Shown: positions 1-9,508, numbered from the stretch's first letter. The stretch: 64,000 nt of DNA from Aquirufa ecclesiirivi (GCF_011250515.1 NZ_JAANOP010000004.1:124001-188000); one strand, 5' to 3'. A program made the numbers and translations. Notes: a model not told the origin generated them from the sequence alone.

Positions 1-631
1 GATCACGGTATCCTTGTTGTTGCCAAAATGAGGTATAAAAACGGTGAGAGCTGCTAGGTTTTCCCAGTCGGATGTCCCACGATTGCTTGTATCCACCTAA
101 GGAATGGAAAAGTTCTTGATGCTGAACAGATGGGGCACGGTATGCCTGGCTTGAAAGTAGCAACACACCACCTGTTCCAGCTCCATACAGGCCACCACTT
201 GGACCTTTGGAGACCACTAATTGTTGAAATTGCTCAGGATCCAATAAGGAAAAATAGGAATTGTTTCCCGCATCGGTAAATGACATTTGGTTCCAATATA
301 TTTTCACGTTTCTTACACCAAATGGAGCACGAAGTGAGCTACCGCGGATGGCTAAACGATAACTACCCGGGGAGCGTTCTTCCATCCGAATACCTGCCTG
401 CGAATTTAATGCAGGCAAGAAGCTTAGGGCATTTCCTACCTGTAGTTTACTAGAATCTAGTAAAACTATGGCATCTGGAGAACGTAGAGGATTACGTTTC
501 TTTTCAAATGCTTGTACTTCTACATTCGCTAATGTTTTATTCGAAAATTCGTCCTTAGTTTGTGCCCAAGCTAAAGTAGGGATAAGTAGAAAAATACAAA
601 TCCTGATGATAGAAGTAAAGCGTATTTTCAT
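1..631 (-). CDS. TonB-dependent receptor, N-terminal part (runs off the window)
   Basis: Translating the minus strand from the ATG at 631 gives 210 open codons to the window edge. The N-terminus is a Sec signal peptide (charged MKIRFTS, then a hydrophobic run ending near LAWAQ). A plug-type region follows: an acidic stretch with LANVEVQA, then SPDAIVLLDSS, a conserved IRGSSLRAPFG stretch, and VVSKGPSGGLYGAGTGGVL, which matches the late plug strand of TonB-dependent outer-membrane receptors. No carboxypeptidase-like beta-sandwich precedes the plug, so this is the short receptor type and not a SusC. The ATG overlaps the TAA of the upstream outer-membrane gene by one base (TAATG), suggesting translational coupling. 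The substrate cannot be told; the barrel lies outside the window. Confidence 0.85.
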   Translation of the reverse strand, partial: MKIRFTSIIRICIFLLIPTLAWAQTKDEFSNKTLANVEVQAFEKKRNPLRSPDAIVLLDSSKLQVGNALSFLPALNSQAGIRMEERSPGSYRLAIRGSSLRAPFGVRNVKIYWNQMSFTDAGNNSYFSLLDPEQFQQLVVSKGPSGGLYGAGTGGVLLLSSQAYRAPSVQHQELFHSLGGYKQSWDIRLGKPSSSHRFYTSFWQQQGYRD

Positions 632-1395
632 TAAAAATAGTAGGTAAGGTAGGCAGATAGAAAATGTACACTCGAAGCAGGAATCGATTTAGAATTTGGA
701 TTCGAGGATGAGCCTAAATTAAGTAATTCATACATGAATGTTGCCCCGATTTGTTGGCGTTTATATTCAATTTTCCCTTTAAAAGATAAATCATTGGCTG
801 TACTTAGTGTTTGAAAAGGAACACCCACATAGCGTCCAAATAGAGTTACTTCCCGAATGATGGGTTCAAAAACCTGAGTAGAAACAGTAAAATCGTTTTT
901 TCCGGGAATTTTTAATCCGAAACCTGCTGTGATACCATGCAAGCTGTATTTTTCTTCTTCTATGTATTTATAAGTGGGCGTTGAAATTCTTCTAGCTAAA
1001 GATTTACTGTAAATGCTGAGCAAAGGAAAAAGAAATGGTTCTGATTTTTTGGCCTTATGTTGCCATTTAATACCCAATTCAGCCTCTCCACCACGGTAAG
1101 CCGATTCCAAATTATTTAAATTGGTAGGCGCATTTTGAGGTTCAATGAAAATGTAATTGGCTAAGTTAACAGGAGAATGATGGATATTGCCATAAGTTTT
1201 TAGCCTCACAAAAAACAGTTTTTTGGAATTGGGCTTTTGAAACGTAATCTGTGTGGAGAAATCGATGGTTTGTTGATTTTCATACCACATAACGTGGCTA
1301 CTACCTACACTGGTTTCTAATTTGAACTTTTGTCCCCAGCTGATGGGCCCAGATAAAAGCAAACATAGTATAAGTAAGTAGTTTAGTTTTTTCAT
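631..1395 (-). CDS. Predicted outer-membrane beta-barrel protein of unknown function
   Basis: A 254-residue protein with a clear signal peptide (MKKLNYLLILCLLLSG, cleavage near SWGQ). The rest alternates polar and hydrophobic residues in strand-like segments, and the last residues YLTYYF end in the terminal phenylalanine typical of BAM-inserted barrels. No family was recognised. It sits 22 bp after the GT2 gene and shares the TAATG overlap with the TonB receptor. It may therefore be a small barrel partner of that receptor, or a surface protein linked to the glycan locus; both are inferences. Secretion and outer-membrane location are well supported, the function is not. Confidence 0.7.
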   Translation of the reverse strand: MKKLNYLLILCLLLSGPISWGQKFKLETSVGSSHVMWYENQQTIDFSTQITFQKPNSKKLFFVRLKTYGNIHHSPVNLANYIFIEPQNAPTNLNNLESAYRGGEAELGIKWQHKAKKSEPFLFPLLSIYSKSLARRISTPTYKYIEEEKYSLHGITAGFGLKIPGKNDFTVSTQVFEPIIREVTLFGRYVGVPFQTLSTANDLSFKGKIEYKRQQIGATFMYELLNLGSSSNPNSKSIPASSVHFLSAYLTYYF

Positions 1396-1417
1396 ATTCT
1401 TATAAAATTATAAAAGA

Positions 1418-2182
1418 TTACCAGTATTTACCTTTTTTTTGCCAAGTAAAAAGTAGGCCTCGTATGATGATAATCAGATGGTTGATACAAGTGGTGAAAA
1501 ATCCAAAGTGCTTGCTTAATATTTGAAAACGTTCTTTCCAGGTTGTTTTCAGATTTTTTACGGAGGCGCCACCCATTAAATACCGACAAATGGGATATTG
1601 TGTCTTTTGGATGCTTTGAGCCAATTTCAAACAATTAATCTCCCAATCAATATCGGAACTCATCCGATAATCTAAAGAAAATGGTGGAGCTATTTCCCTT
1701 TTGGCAATGAAAGATTGATGGCAAACCAACATGCCTTTGTCAAAGTCTTTCCAAGTCAAATGCTGAGGAAGTGGATGGGGGCTAACTTCTGAACGTAAAC
1801 CAATGGCCTTTCCAGCGGGATTGATAAATATGGCATCTCCGTACAATACATCAGGGTCTTTTTGTAAGTCGATCAAGATTTGTCGGAGTGTATCTGGATC
1901 CGCAAAAGTATCACCAGCATTTAAAAAATAGAGGTACTTACCACTAGCCAGTTGCATTCCCTTGTTCATGGCATCGTAAATACCTTTATCTGGTTCAGAT
2001 ACAACATGTGCTATCTGCGAGGCGTAATGATGGACCAACTCCAACGTGCGGTCACGCGAGCCACCATCCAAGATGATAACTTCAAAGTCCAATTCCCCTT
2101 GAGAAAAAATACTGCGTAAGGTATTTTCAATGTAATCTTCAGCTTGATAAGTGACGGTGATGATACTTAGAAGTTTCGACAT
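1418..2182 (-). CDS. Glycosyltransferase family 2
   Basis: A 254-residue GT-A fold transferase. The N-terminus LLSIITVTYQAEDYIENTL is the classic GT2 nucleotide-binding start, followed by DGGSRDRT near residues 39-46 and a YFLNAGD stretch near 85-92 in the place of the DXD metal-binding motif. The KGMLVCHQSF stretch resembles the colanic-acid WcaE-type subgroup of GT2, which transfers sugars onto lipid-linked intermediates. The C-terminal residues (HLIIIIRGLLFTW) form one hydrophobic helix that could anchor it to the inner membrane. It lies 2 bp after the GT4 gene at 2185-3456 and on the same strand as the whole polysaccharide block, so it is probably co-transcribed. Donor and acceptor are unknown. 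Confidence 0.9.
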   Translation of the reverse strand: MSKLLSIITVTYQAEDYIENTLRSIFSQGELDFEVIILDGGSRDRTLELVHHYASQIAHVVSEPDKGIYDAMNKGMQLASGKYLYFLNAGDTFADPDTLRQILIDLQKDPDVLYGDAIFINPAGKAIGLRSEVSPHPLPQHLTWKDFDKGMLVCHQSFIAKREIAPPFSLDYRMSSDIDWEINCLKLAQSIQKTQYPICRYLMGGASVKNLKTTWKERFQILSKHFGFFTTCINHLIIIIRGLLFTWQKKGKYW

Positions 2183-2184
2183 AC

Positions 2185-3456
2185 TTAAAGGCTGGTTTGA
2201 TAGAAATGAAGGTGTTTTTGGGCAATGATGGAGGCCTCATATTGAGAGATCACTTTTTTTCTTGCCTCTAAACCTAGATCAAAGGAATGAGGAAGTATGT
2301 AAGTAATTCCTTGGCAAAGGTCTGCTGCATCAAGTTTCTGAGCCACGTATCCATTTGTCTGATGGTCAATCATTTCGGGGATTCCACCGACTTGGAAACC
2401 TAAGCAGGGTGTTCCGCAAGCCATAGCTTCCATGATGGTATTGGGTAGGTTTTCTTCTAAAGAAGGGGTAATAAACATGGCTGCAGATTGGTAGGCTAAT
2501 ATCATCTTTGAGACATCCTGTACTTTTCCCAATGTATGTATGTTCAATGCCAATGATTGCATAATATCTGGATCTGAAATTTCTCCCACAACCAATAGTT
2601 CCGTTTGTTTAGCCATGTCTGGATGTTGTTCGGACCACTGTTGTATGGCGGTTTTTAAATAACTAAAGCCTTTTTCTGGGGCAGAGACACGCATGGCAAC
2701 AAACAATAAATACTGTTTATTTGGATTAAGTCCCAAAGAGATCTTGGCTTGAGTTGCATCCCCTGGTTGGAAGATGTTGACATCTATGGGGTTCGCGATG
2801 GTTTTTATTGGGGCTCTTTGTAAAATACTACTTGATTTGGCTCGATTTCCAAGCCAGTCGGAACAGGTGATAATGTGCAAATTAGGATAATGAAACTGCT
2901 TATTTTTTTTAGTCCACAACTGTTGTGACAAATCCTGTGACTTCGGTTTAGCTAAAAACTTACAGTGACCACATACCTGCTCAAAACTTTGGCATGAGCC
3001 ACTATGGTGGCATCCCCCCGTGAAAGCCCACATATCATGTAGGGTCCAGAAAATGGGTTTATTTAATTGCAAGAGTTTTTCTATCGAATCAATGGAGAGA
3101 AAGCCAAAGTTGACCCAATGTAAATGAATGATATCAGCTTCTTGGACAGCAGGATGTTGGGAGATATCTTGGCCGAAAATACCAGGATTAAATAGGAAGC
3201 GGATGGATTTATCTCGTTCAAATCGAGCAAAATAAAGTCTTTCAGCCACGAACCTAAGGAAAGCCATCCATTTTTTCCAAGGAGAGGAAGCGAGAGAAAT
3301 ACTAGGATCTTCACCCGTCTTCTCTTGAACTAATAGTTTAACGTGGTGCCCAGCTTTCTCCAAAGCATCATGTAGTCGACCGCATGCAATTGCCGCTCCA
3401 CCATTGTGATTATGGTAGGAGAGTAAAACGATTTTCAAGGGTCTGTTTGGGCTCAT
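2185..3456 (-). CDS. Glycosyltransferase family 4
   Basis: A GT-B retaining transferase of 423 residues, starting at the ATG at 3456 (MSPNRPLKIVLLSYHNHNGG). That ATG overlaps the wecB stop as ATGA, so it is preferred over the non-ATG extension upstream. The N-domain carries the cysteine-rich GCHHSGSCQSFEQVCGHC loop seen in one GT4 subgroup, which possibly binds a metal. The C-domain has the donor-binding signature PSLEENLPNTIMEAMACGTP with the EX7E glutamates. The enzyme would act on the cytoplasmic face of the inner membrane to extend a lipid-linked glycan. Its coupling to wecB suggests it may use ManNAc or a derivative, but that is inference. Confidence 0.92.
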   Translation of the reverse strand: MSPNRPLKIVLLSYHNHNGGAAIACGRLHDALEKAGHHVKLLVQEKTGEDPSISLASSPWKKWMAFLRFVAERLYFARFERDKSIRFLFNPGIFGQDISQHPAVQEADIIHLHWVNFGFLSIDSIEKLLQLNKPIFWTLHDMWAFTGGCHHSGSCQSFEQVCGHCKFLAKPKSQDLSQQLWTKKNKQFHYPNLHIITCSDWLGNRAKSSSILQRAPIKTIANPIDVNIFQPGDATQAKISLGLNPNKQYLLFVAMRVSAPEKGFSYLKTAIQQWSEQHPDMAKQTELLVVGEISDPDIMQSLALNIHTLGKVQDVSKMILAYQSAAMFITPSLEENLPNTIMEAMACGTPCLGFQVGGIPEMIDHQTNGYVAQKLDAADLCQGITYILPHSFDLGLEARKKVISQYEASIIAQKHLHFYQTSL

Positions 3457-4556
3457 GAATGAGGGAACAATTCGTGAATAATGGCGGCAATTCTGTCGGC
3501 TGTATGTCCATCCCAAAGCGGAGGGACTTCCCCTTTTTTGACTTCACCATTCAAAATGGCTAGCAAGGCGGCATAGGTTTTCTTAGGATCTAAATCTGCC
3601 AATAATTGGTTGGTTCCCAAAGTAACAGTGATCGGCCTTTCTGTACTATCTCGGAATGTTAAGCAAGGAATACCTAGGTAAGTAGTTTCTTCTTGGATTC
3701 CCCCCGAATCCGTTAAGATAGCGGAGGCATTGGACATCAATTGAATGAATTCCAAATAACCCAAAGGCTCCGTTAATATTAAATTCGGAATTTGATTCAG
3801 TCGATTCGTTAACTGAAATTTATCGATATGGGCCCTCGTTCTTGGGTGGATAGGAAATACTACCTTGGTTTGAGAAGTACTTAATTCCAATAATTCCAAG
3901 ATGGAATGAAGCCCTTGTTCGGTATCTACATTGGCTGGACGGTGCATGGTCACCACGATAAATTGCTTGGCTTGAACCTGCAAATCCGCCATGATGGTGC
4001 TCATTTTGGCCTTTTCACGGTAGCGTTCAAGGGAATCTATCATGACATTTCCCACAAAGAATACTTTTTCGGGAGACACACCTTCATGTTTAAGGTGTTG
4101 CATGCCGCTTTCCTCTGTGACAAAAAGGTAATTAGCTACAGAGTCCGTTAAAATTCGATTAATCTCTTCAGGCATTTTGCGATCGCCACTGCGTAAACCA
4201 GCTTCGACATGGGCTACAGGGATATCCATTTTGATGGCCACCAAAGTGCATGCGAGTGTAGAGGTTACGTCACCCACTACAATAATCAAATCCGGTTTTT
4301 CGGCTTGAACGATAGGTTCAAAAGCCAACATGATTTTGGCAGTAACTTCAGATTGTGTACCACCCCCAATACCTAGGAAAAAGTCGGGTTTTGGAAGTTC
4401 TAATTGAGTGAAAAATACATCACTCATTTTGGCATCAAAATGCTGACCAGTATGTACAATTTTGGATTCCCAACCTTCCATTTGTTGGATGGCTCGGTGT
4501 AGAGGTGCTACTTTCATGAAATTAGGTCGGGCACCTACTATTTGTAATACTTTCAT
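3453..4556 (-). CDS. wecB: UDP-N-acetylglucosamine 2-epimerase (non-hydrolysing)
   Basis: A 367-residue enzyme of normal length. It interconverts UDP-GlcNAc and UDP-ManNAc in the cytoplasm. Family signatures are visible: VGARPNFMKVAPL at the N-terminus, HTGQHFD, the VVGDVTSTLA stretch, HVEAGLRS, HRPANVD, and the substrate/allosteric loop SGGIQEETTYLGIPCLTFRDSTERP near the C-terminus. It precedes a GT4 gene with a 4-bp ATGA overlap and follows another GT4 gene by 32 bp, all on the minus strand. It presumably supplies ManNAc, or ManNAc-derived sugars, for the glycan made by this locus. No ManNAc dehydrogenase (wecC) is visible in the window. Confidence 0.95.
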   Translation of the reverse strand: MKVLQIVGARPNFMKVAPLHRAIQQMEGWESKIVHTGQHFDAKMSDVFFTQLELPKPDFFLGIGGGTQSEVTAKIMLAFEPIVQAEKPDLIIVVGDVTSTLACTLVAIKMDIPVAHVEAGLRSGDRKMPEEINRILTDSVANYLFVTEESGMQHLKHEGVSPEKVFFVGNVMIDSLERYREKAKMSTIMADLQVQAKQFIVVTMHRPANVDTEQGLHSILELLELSTSQTKVVFPIHPRTRAHIDKFQLTNRLNQIPNLILTEPLGYLEFIQLMSNASAILTDSGGIQEETTYLGIPCLTFRDSTERPITVTLGTNQLLADLDPKKTYAALLAILNGEVKKGEVPPLWDGHTADRIAAIIHELFPHS

Positions 4557-4588
4557 TTTAATGCTATTGTGTGATGAAAAATCATTTT

Positions 4589-5812
4589 TTACCGTTTTTT
4601 TTGATGATTAATGGCAAATTTAAATGCCTCCATGTAATTAGTTAAAACCGTATGGATATTGATTTCTTGTTCAATAATCTTTTTGGAAGCTAAACCCATG
4701 CCGGTGATTTTTTCGGGATGTTGGAATAAGTCAGCGATCACTTCCACTAGGCTTTTCAATGAACCGGATTCAAAATATCGACCATTGATGCCTTCCTTGA
4801 CCAATCTTTTTTCTGTGCCATCAGCTACCGAACAAACCACGGGCTTGCCAAAACACATGGCTTCATTGATGGATAAACCTCCCATGCCAGCTAATACATA
4901 AATACCCGATGCTAGGGTGATTTTTCCTAACTCTTGCATGTCGTAGATTCCGCCCCAAAAATGAATGTACTCATTTGCCCCAAGGCTTTCAGCTTGTTGT
5001 TTGAGCGCAGCCATTTCTGGGCCATCGCCGACTATGTGCAATTCTGTTTGTGGAAATTGAGCTTTAAGCTGTACCGTTGCTTGAATGAGTAAGTCGACCT
5101 GTTTCCATTTGACCAATCTTCCCACATGCAGCAATCGATAAGTGTGCATTTCGGGTAATCCTTCTTTTTCAATTGCTGCATATTGTTGAGCGATGAAATC
5201 AGTATCCGGGGAGTTAGCCGTTACAAAGACTTTTTCCTCAGATACCCCATAGCTAGCGTGGATTTGTTTGGCTTCATCTAAATAGTTGATGTGTGCATCC
5301 ACTAAGTTAACAAAACGTTTCCTGCTTTCCCTGACCATCCAATATTTCAGGTAGGCAAGTAGCGATGTGTTTTTCTGATGTTGTTGGTTATTTTCCGTAA
5401 TTCCCCCTCCTCGTAAATAGTAATTAATGGCATCAGGATAGCTTGGTACTTGAAATGGAATCTCTTTGGAAATTAGCGCTACGTTTTGTTGGCGCAAAAA
5501 GCGATACCATGAGGGATAAAAAACATAAGCCAATTGGTAGGGCCAATTGACCATCAAAACATCTGGTTTTTCTTGAAGTATCAAATCTTTTAAGCCCTTA
5601 AAAAACTTTTTACCATAGTAGGTTGTGTACTCTTCGGCATAAATAACGTTGAATTCAATGCCGCTTTTGCTCTCAAAAACGCCAGCACCTAAGGTTGCTC
5701 CATTGCCTGATGGTACTACGACGACTACCTCCACACCAAATTCATGCTGTAATTTATTCAGCACCAAATTGTAATAGTGAGGAAGGCCGCCGGCCAGTGA
5801 CATTAATTTCAT
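4589..5812 (-). CDS. Glycosyltransferase family 4
   Basis: A 407-residue GT-B fold protein. The N-terminus MKLMSLAGGLPHYYN begins the acceptor domain. The C-domain shows LLHVGRLVKWKQVDLLIQA, VGDGPEMAAL and the GGLSINEAMCFGKPVVCS segment, a variant of the EX7E donor site. Its start overlaps the end of the flippase gene by 4 bp (5809-5812), so the two are translationally coupled. The likely role is one sugar addition to the lipid-linked unit that the neighbouring flippase exports. The exact sugar is not predictable. An in-frame ATG three codons downstream is a possible alternative start. Confidence 0.88.
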   Translation of the reverse strand: MKLMSLAGGLPHYYNLVLNKLQHEFGVEVVVVVPSGNGATLGAGVFESKSGIEFNVIYAEEYTTYYGKKFFKGLKDLILQEKPDVLMVNWPYQLAYVFYPSWYRFLRQQNVALISKEIPFQVPSYPDAINYYLRGGGITENNQQHQKNTSLLAYLKYWMVRESRKRFVNLVDAHINYLDEAKQIHASYGVSEEKVFVTANSPDTDFIAQQYAAIEKEGLPEMHTYRLLHVGRLVKWKQVDLLIQATVQLKAQFPQTELHIVGDGPEMAALKQQAESLGANEYIHFWGGIYDMQELGKITLASGIYVLAGMGGLSINEAMCFGKPVVCSVADGTEKRLVKEGINGRYFESGSLKSLVEVIADLFQHPEKITGMGLASKKIIEQEINIHTVLTNYMEAFKFAINHQKKR

Positions 5813-7305
5813 TTGTTCAAATAATTTTTAATCAATTGGTTCATGTCTGGAGATAAATTAAATTTCCAGGCGGCCAATAAAAACAAGGTGCTGACGCTTA
5901 TGGTCTTTACACTAAGATTTAAAAACCAGCTAATCCATTTTTCTCCCTCAATTTCAGGGAGTTGATTAACTAATAAGTAAATAATTCCACTTACAACCAA
6001 GATGCCCAAGCTGCGAATTTCAAAAGGTTGGAGACCCATTTTGATCCAAATAAATACGTATTTGATGGCATTATAAATGAATAATGCTAAAAGGCTAGCA
6101 AATGCTGCACCATTAAACGAGTAAAGCGGAATAAATATGAGGTTTCCCACTACTACTATACTGGCCAATACGATATAAAAAAGTAGGTCATAGCGGTAAA
6201 ATTTTGAGTTAATTAAAATTTCAGAATTTAAACCTGTACCCATATCAATGATTTTACTGATGCCCACCATCAAGACTACCCAGCGGCCAGTTTCATAGAC
6301 CTCGCTCCTAGGGATGATTTGGTAAATTTGATCTAGATTGACCCAGACCAAAAGAAACAAAAAGCAGCCCACCAAGAGTAAGTTTAAAGACGATTTCTTG
6401 TAAATCTCTTCTATTTGGCTGGTATCATTTCTTTTCCAAGCTTGGGCTAATAGGGGTGTAGAAATTGCCGCAATCACGTTTCTGGGTATGGCAATCATCA
6501 AAGCCATGCGGGAGTTGATGTCAAAAATGGCTGTTGTTCCTAAACCTCCAGCATAAGCGGGTAACATAATTTTTTCCACATGTTGAATCAGCGTAAAACT
6601 GGCTCCTGCCAGTATCACCCAAGCTCCATAGCCCATCATTTCTTTGAAAATAGGCTTTCTCAAAAAGGAGAAATCCATTTTGGTATAAAAGCGTTTTAAC
6701 TGTTTAATGTAGAGTAAAAGTGCCACAACGGCAAGGATATATGATACTGTGATTCCTTGAACCAATTGATGAAAATTCAAAAAACCCCATCCATAAGCCA
6801 CAATTAATAAAGCATTGGCAATTCGTAAATATAGTTCCCGAATGATCGCAGGAACCACAATGCGTAAATGTACTCTTGCGTAGGATTCCAACACACTCAT
6901 GTATAGAAAACTGGCCGTTAGGGGGATGATGTAATAAAAATAAGTCGGGAGTAAGGGTGAGTTTTCAGCATAAAATTGATTGAAAACTCCTCTAAGTGCG
7001 ATATAGCCCAAACTAAATAAGCCCAATCCTACCAAAGGAGAAAGCAGCAAAAAAGTAAAAAAACCGCCATGATGATTTTCCGGATTATCGAAATGAGGGA
7101 AAAAGCGAACGGCAATATGGGGTATACCAAAATGTGTAAAGGAAGAAAAAATCAAGGGAATACTGACCAAAGCACCGGCTATCAAACCAACCTCGGCTTG
7201 GCTAAGAAATTTATTGTAAAGAAAAATGACATTGAACGTCCCGATGGCCGTACCTAAATAGGTAACTATTGAGCCTTTTAAACTTTGTCGGATGACGATC
7301 CCCAT
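5809..7305 (-). CDS. Polysaccharide flippase, Wzx/MATE-like (oligosaccharide translocase)
   Basis: A 498-residue polytopic inner-membrane protein with about 12-14 hydrophobic segments. It begins GIVIRQSLKGSIVTYLGTAIGTFN, a pattern typical of Bacteroidota Wzx-type flippases of the MOP superfamily. Such proteins move undecaprenyl-linked oligosaccharide to the periplasmic leaflet. The gene lies 61 bp after the GT4 gene at 7367-8470 and overlaps the next GT4 by 4 bp. No Wzy polymerase, initiating phosphosugar transferase or Wza/Wzc exporter is in the window, so either the locus is partial or the repeat unit is handled by genes elsewhere. Confidence 0.88.
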   Translation of the reverse strand: MGIVIRQSLKGSIVTYLGTAIGTFNVIFLYNKFLSQAEVGLIAGALVSIPLIFSSFTHFGIPHIAVRFFPHFDNPENHHGGFFTFLLLSPLVGLGLFSLGYIALRGVFNQFYAENSPLLPTYFYYIIPLTASFLYMSVLESYARVHLRIVVPAIIRELYLRIANALLIVAYGWGFLNFHQLVQGITVSYILAVVALLLYIKQLKRFYTKMDFSFLRKPIFKEMMGYGAWVILAGASFTLIQHVEKIMLPAYAGGLGTTAIFDINSRMALMIAIPRNVIAAISTPLLAQAWKRNDTSQIEEIYKKSSLNLLLVGCFLFLLVWVNLDQIYQIIPRSEVYETGRWVVLMVGISKIIDMGTGLNSEILINSKFYRYDLLFYIVLASIVVVGNLIFIPLYSFNGAAFASLLALFIYNAIKYVFIWIKMGLQPFEIRSLGILVVSGIIYLLVNQLPEIEGEKWISWFLNLSVKTISVSTLFLLAAWKFNLSPDMNQLIKNYLNK

Positions 7306-7366
7306 GCGAATTTTTTAGAATAATCAACAAATTTACACAATTGCCTTCATTGAACGAATTCAATTT

Positions 7367-8470
7367 TTAGGACAATAATTGTTTAATGCTTTGACTCAAT
7401 TTTCCCACCTCATAATGTTCTTGCATATGTTTTCTTGCAGCTATTCCCATTTGCTGACATAATTCAGCATCCGAAGCCAAGCGAATCAAAGCATTTCCCA
7501 TGACTTCTACATCATGTTCATCCACTAATATACCCGTAACGTCTTCTATCACGGCCTCGGGTATTCCGGCATGACGAGTAGATACAATGGCCAAACCTGT
7601 GGCTGATGCTTCTAAAATTGCAACGGGTGTGCCCTCAGAATCTCCTGATGGAGTAACTATGGAATGTTGGATAAAGGCGTCTGCTGCTTGTAATAAAGGC
7701 AAATATTCTGCGGGCGATTTAGCTCCTAAAAAATGAATGTTTTTTTCTAAATGCTGGGATGCGACATAGTCTTTGGCTTCTTGCCAAAGTGGACCATCGC
7801 CAACCATATTGAATTGAGCGTCCGGAAATTGTTTCAACAGGATTTCAAAGGATTTGATGCTTAATAAAGATCCTTTTTTGGCAGCAAAACGGGCAACTGA
7901 AATAAGCTGAAAAGTGGTCGATTTTTGCTTTTGTTTAAGCGGATAAAACTGATTTAGATCCACACCGCAGGGAATGACATGTAGATTGGGCAAAGGTCCG
8001 CAGATCTTTTCTAAGGTAGGTTTCATGGCGGAGGCTACCACAATGACTGCCTTGGCTTTGGGCAAGACTTGGGCATATTTTGCGCCATAATCTTCCAAAG
8101 TTTTGGTTTCATTGGCATCAAAACCTAAAAAAACGATTGCAAATGAGACATTCTCGGCTTGACAAGCTTCAAAAATATGCGTTCCTAGTGGGCCATAATT
8201 GGCTAAAAAGGCATCTATTTGATTTTTTCGAAGGTATTTTCTTAAGAAATACGTGTAAATCTTTTGGTATAAATCAGGGAAAAGCCGACGAAGGCTACCT
8301 CGAACCACCAGTTGATTCAAGGGGAAGGGGTAAATGGAGCCTCCTTCGTACAATCGACTCGGCTGCCATCCTTCGTACAGTACAGCATGCGGTTGAAGCT
8401 GTTTGATTTGCTCATCGATGAAAGTTTCAGAATAAGAAAAGTAATTGGATCGAGCAATGAGTAGCTTCAT
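7367..8470 (-). CDS. Glycosyltransferase family 4
   Basis: A 367-residue GT-B transferase and the first gene of the minus-strand polysaccharide block. Visible motifs are SVARFAAKKGSLLSIKSFE, MVGDGPLWQEAKDY, and SVVTPSGDSEGTPVAILEA-like donor residues (TPSGDSEGTPVAILEASATG, with the EX7E spacing). The GDSEGTP form is common in colanic-acid-type WcaL/GumH relatives. It diverges from the epimerase gene at 8579 across a 108-bp gap that must hold promoters for both directions. It likely adds one residue of the surface glycan; the sugar is unknown. Confidence 0.9.
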   Translation of the reverse strand: MKLLIARSNYFSYSETFIDEQIKQLQPHAVLYEGWQPSRLYEGGSIYPFPLNQLVVRGSLRRLFPDLYQKIYTYFLRKYLRKNQIDAFLANYGPLGTHIFEACQAENVSFAIVFLGFDANETKTLEDYGAKYAQVLPKAKAVIVVASAMKPTLEKICGPLPNLHVIPCGVDLNQFYPLKQKQKSTTFQLISVARFAAKKGSLLSIKSFEILLKQFPDAQFNMVGDGPLWQEAKDYVASQHLEKNIHFLGAKSPAEYLPLLQAADAFIQHSIVTPSGDSEGTPVAILEASATGLAIVSTRHAGIPEAVIEDVTGILVDEHDVEVMGNALIRLASDAELCQQMGIAARKHMQEHYEVGKLSQSIKQLLS

Positions 8471-8554
8471 CGAATGGGGTTCGAGGTGAATGAATTAACG
8501 AAAATACGAAATTATTTTAAAGCCTTCCCGACTAGGTTAATCAAATCTTAGCTC

Positions 8555-8562
8555 TATTTTTG
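8555..8562 (+). promoter_or_regulatory. Putative -7 box for the epimerase gene
   Basis: TATTTTTG matches the Bacteroidota -7 consensus TAnnTTTG, 16 bp before the ATG at 8579. No good TTTG -33 element is seen at 19 bp upstream, so this is a tentative promoter. Confidence 0.35.
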
Positions 8563-8578
8563 CAAGGCATTTACAGGT

Positions 8579-9508
8579 ATGGAAAAAATATTACTCATTG
8601 GTGGAGCAGGCTTTTTAGGATTGAATTGGATTCAATTTCTAGAAAATCAATTGGCTAGCCGAGAAGTAGCAGTGACCGTTTTATCGCGACATCATCATGC
8701 CGATTTAGCACTATTTCCTCAGGTGAAATTTGTACAAGGTGATTACGGGGATCTTGATGTATTGAATCGTTTATTTCTGGAAGAGCATTTTACTCAAGTT
8801 TTTCACTTTGCGAGTACCATTGTTCCTGCCACTTCTACCCAAAATGTTTCTGAAGATCTGGAAGCTAATTTAACTCCTACCATTCAATTGTTGGAAGTAA
8901 TGAAGCAGCATGATTGTCGCTTTTTAGTTTATTTTTCTTCCGGTGGTGCCGTGTATGGGCATGCTGGATTTGAGGCATTGAATGAAAACCAAGCTTGTAA
9001 GCCTATTTCATCTTATGGCATCATCAAGTTAGCCGTGGAGCATTACATTCAGTTGTATTCTAACATCCATCAGATTGATTATTTGATTTTGCGCTTGTCG
9101 AATCCTTTTGGGTATTTCCATCATTCAGATCAACAAGGTGTGATCAACATTGCTTTGCGAAAGGCATTGCGTGGAGAGACTTTTACTGTCTGGGGAGATG
9201 GCAGCCAAACCAAGGATTATATTTTTGCCGAAGATATTGCTAAGGCCATATTTCAACTCTGGCAGTCGGGCCATAAAAACGATACCATCAATATTGGATA
9301 CGGTTCAGCCATCTCATTGTCGACTATTTTAGAAAAGATCAAAGGCCTAATACCTAGTTTTCAGGTAGTTTACAAAGAAGCGAAACCTACTGACGTTCCG
9401 CATGTTTGCTTGGATATTTCCAAATTAGAATCACTCATTCCATTTGAAAAAACACCATTTGATGAGGCCTTGGAGAGAACTTGGAAGTGGGAGGAAGGAA
9501 ATTTATAA
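8579..9508 (+). CDS. NAD-dependent epimerase/dehydratase (extended SDR)
   Basis: A 309-residue extended short-chain dehydrogenase of usual length. The N-terminal nucleotide-binding motif is GGAGFLG (residues 8-14). The catalytic Ser lies in YFSSGGAVYG, and Tyr146/Lys150 form YGIIK. RLSNPFG, GDGSQTKDYIFAEDIA and the INIGYGSAISLS segment are typical of UDP-glucose 4-epimerase-like sugar-nucleotide enzymes. It is divergent from the glycosyltransferase block and probably supplies it with an epimerised sugar nucleotide. The exact substrate cannot be assigned, so no gene symbol is given. It ends just before a long repeat array. Confidence 0.88.
   Translation: MEKILLIGGAGFLGLNWIQFLENQLASREVAVTVLSRHHHADLALFPQVKFVQGDYGDLDVLNRLFLEEHFTQVFHFASTIVPATSTQNVSEDLEANLTPTIQLLEVMKQHDCRFLVYFSSGGAVYGHAGFEALNENQACKPISSYGIIKLAVEHYIQLYSNIHQIDYLILRLSNPFGYFHHSDQQGVINIALRKALRGETFTVWGDGSQTKDYIFAEDIAKAIFQLWQSGHKNDTINIGYGSAISLSTILEKIKGLIPSFQVVYKEAKPTDVPHVCLDISKLESLIPFEKTPFDEALERTWKWEEGNL

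Noticed and set aside
3457-3516. 20-residue N-terminal extension of the GT4 gene
   Set aside because: It lies inside wecB and is not needed; the ATG at 3456 forms an ATGA overlap and starts at the conserved domain.
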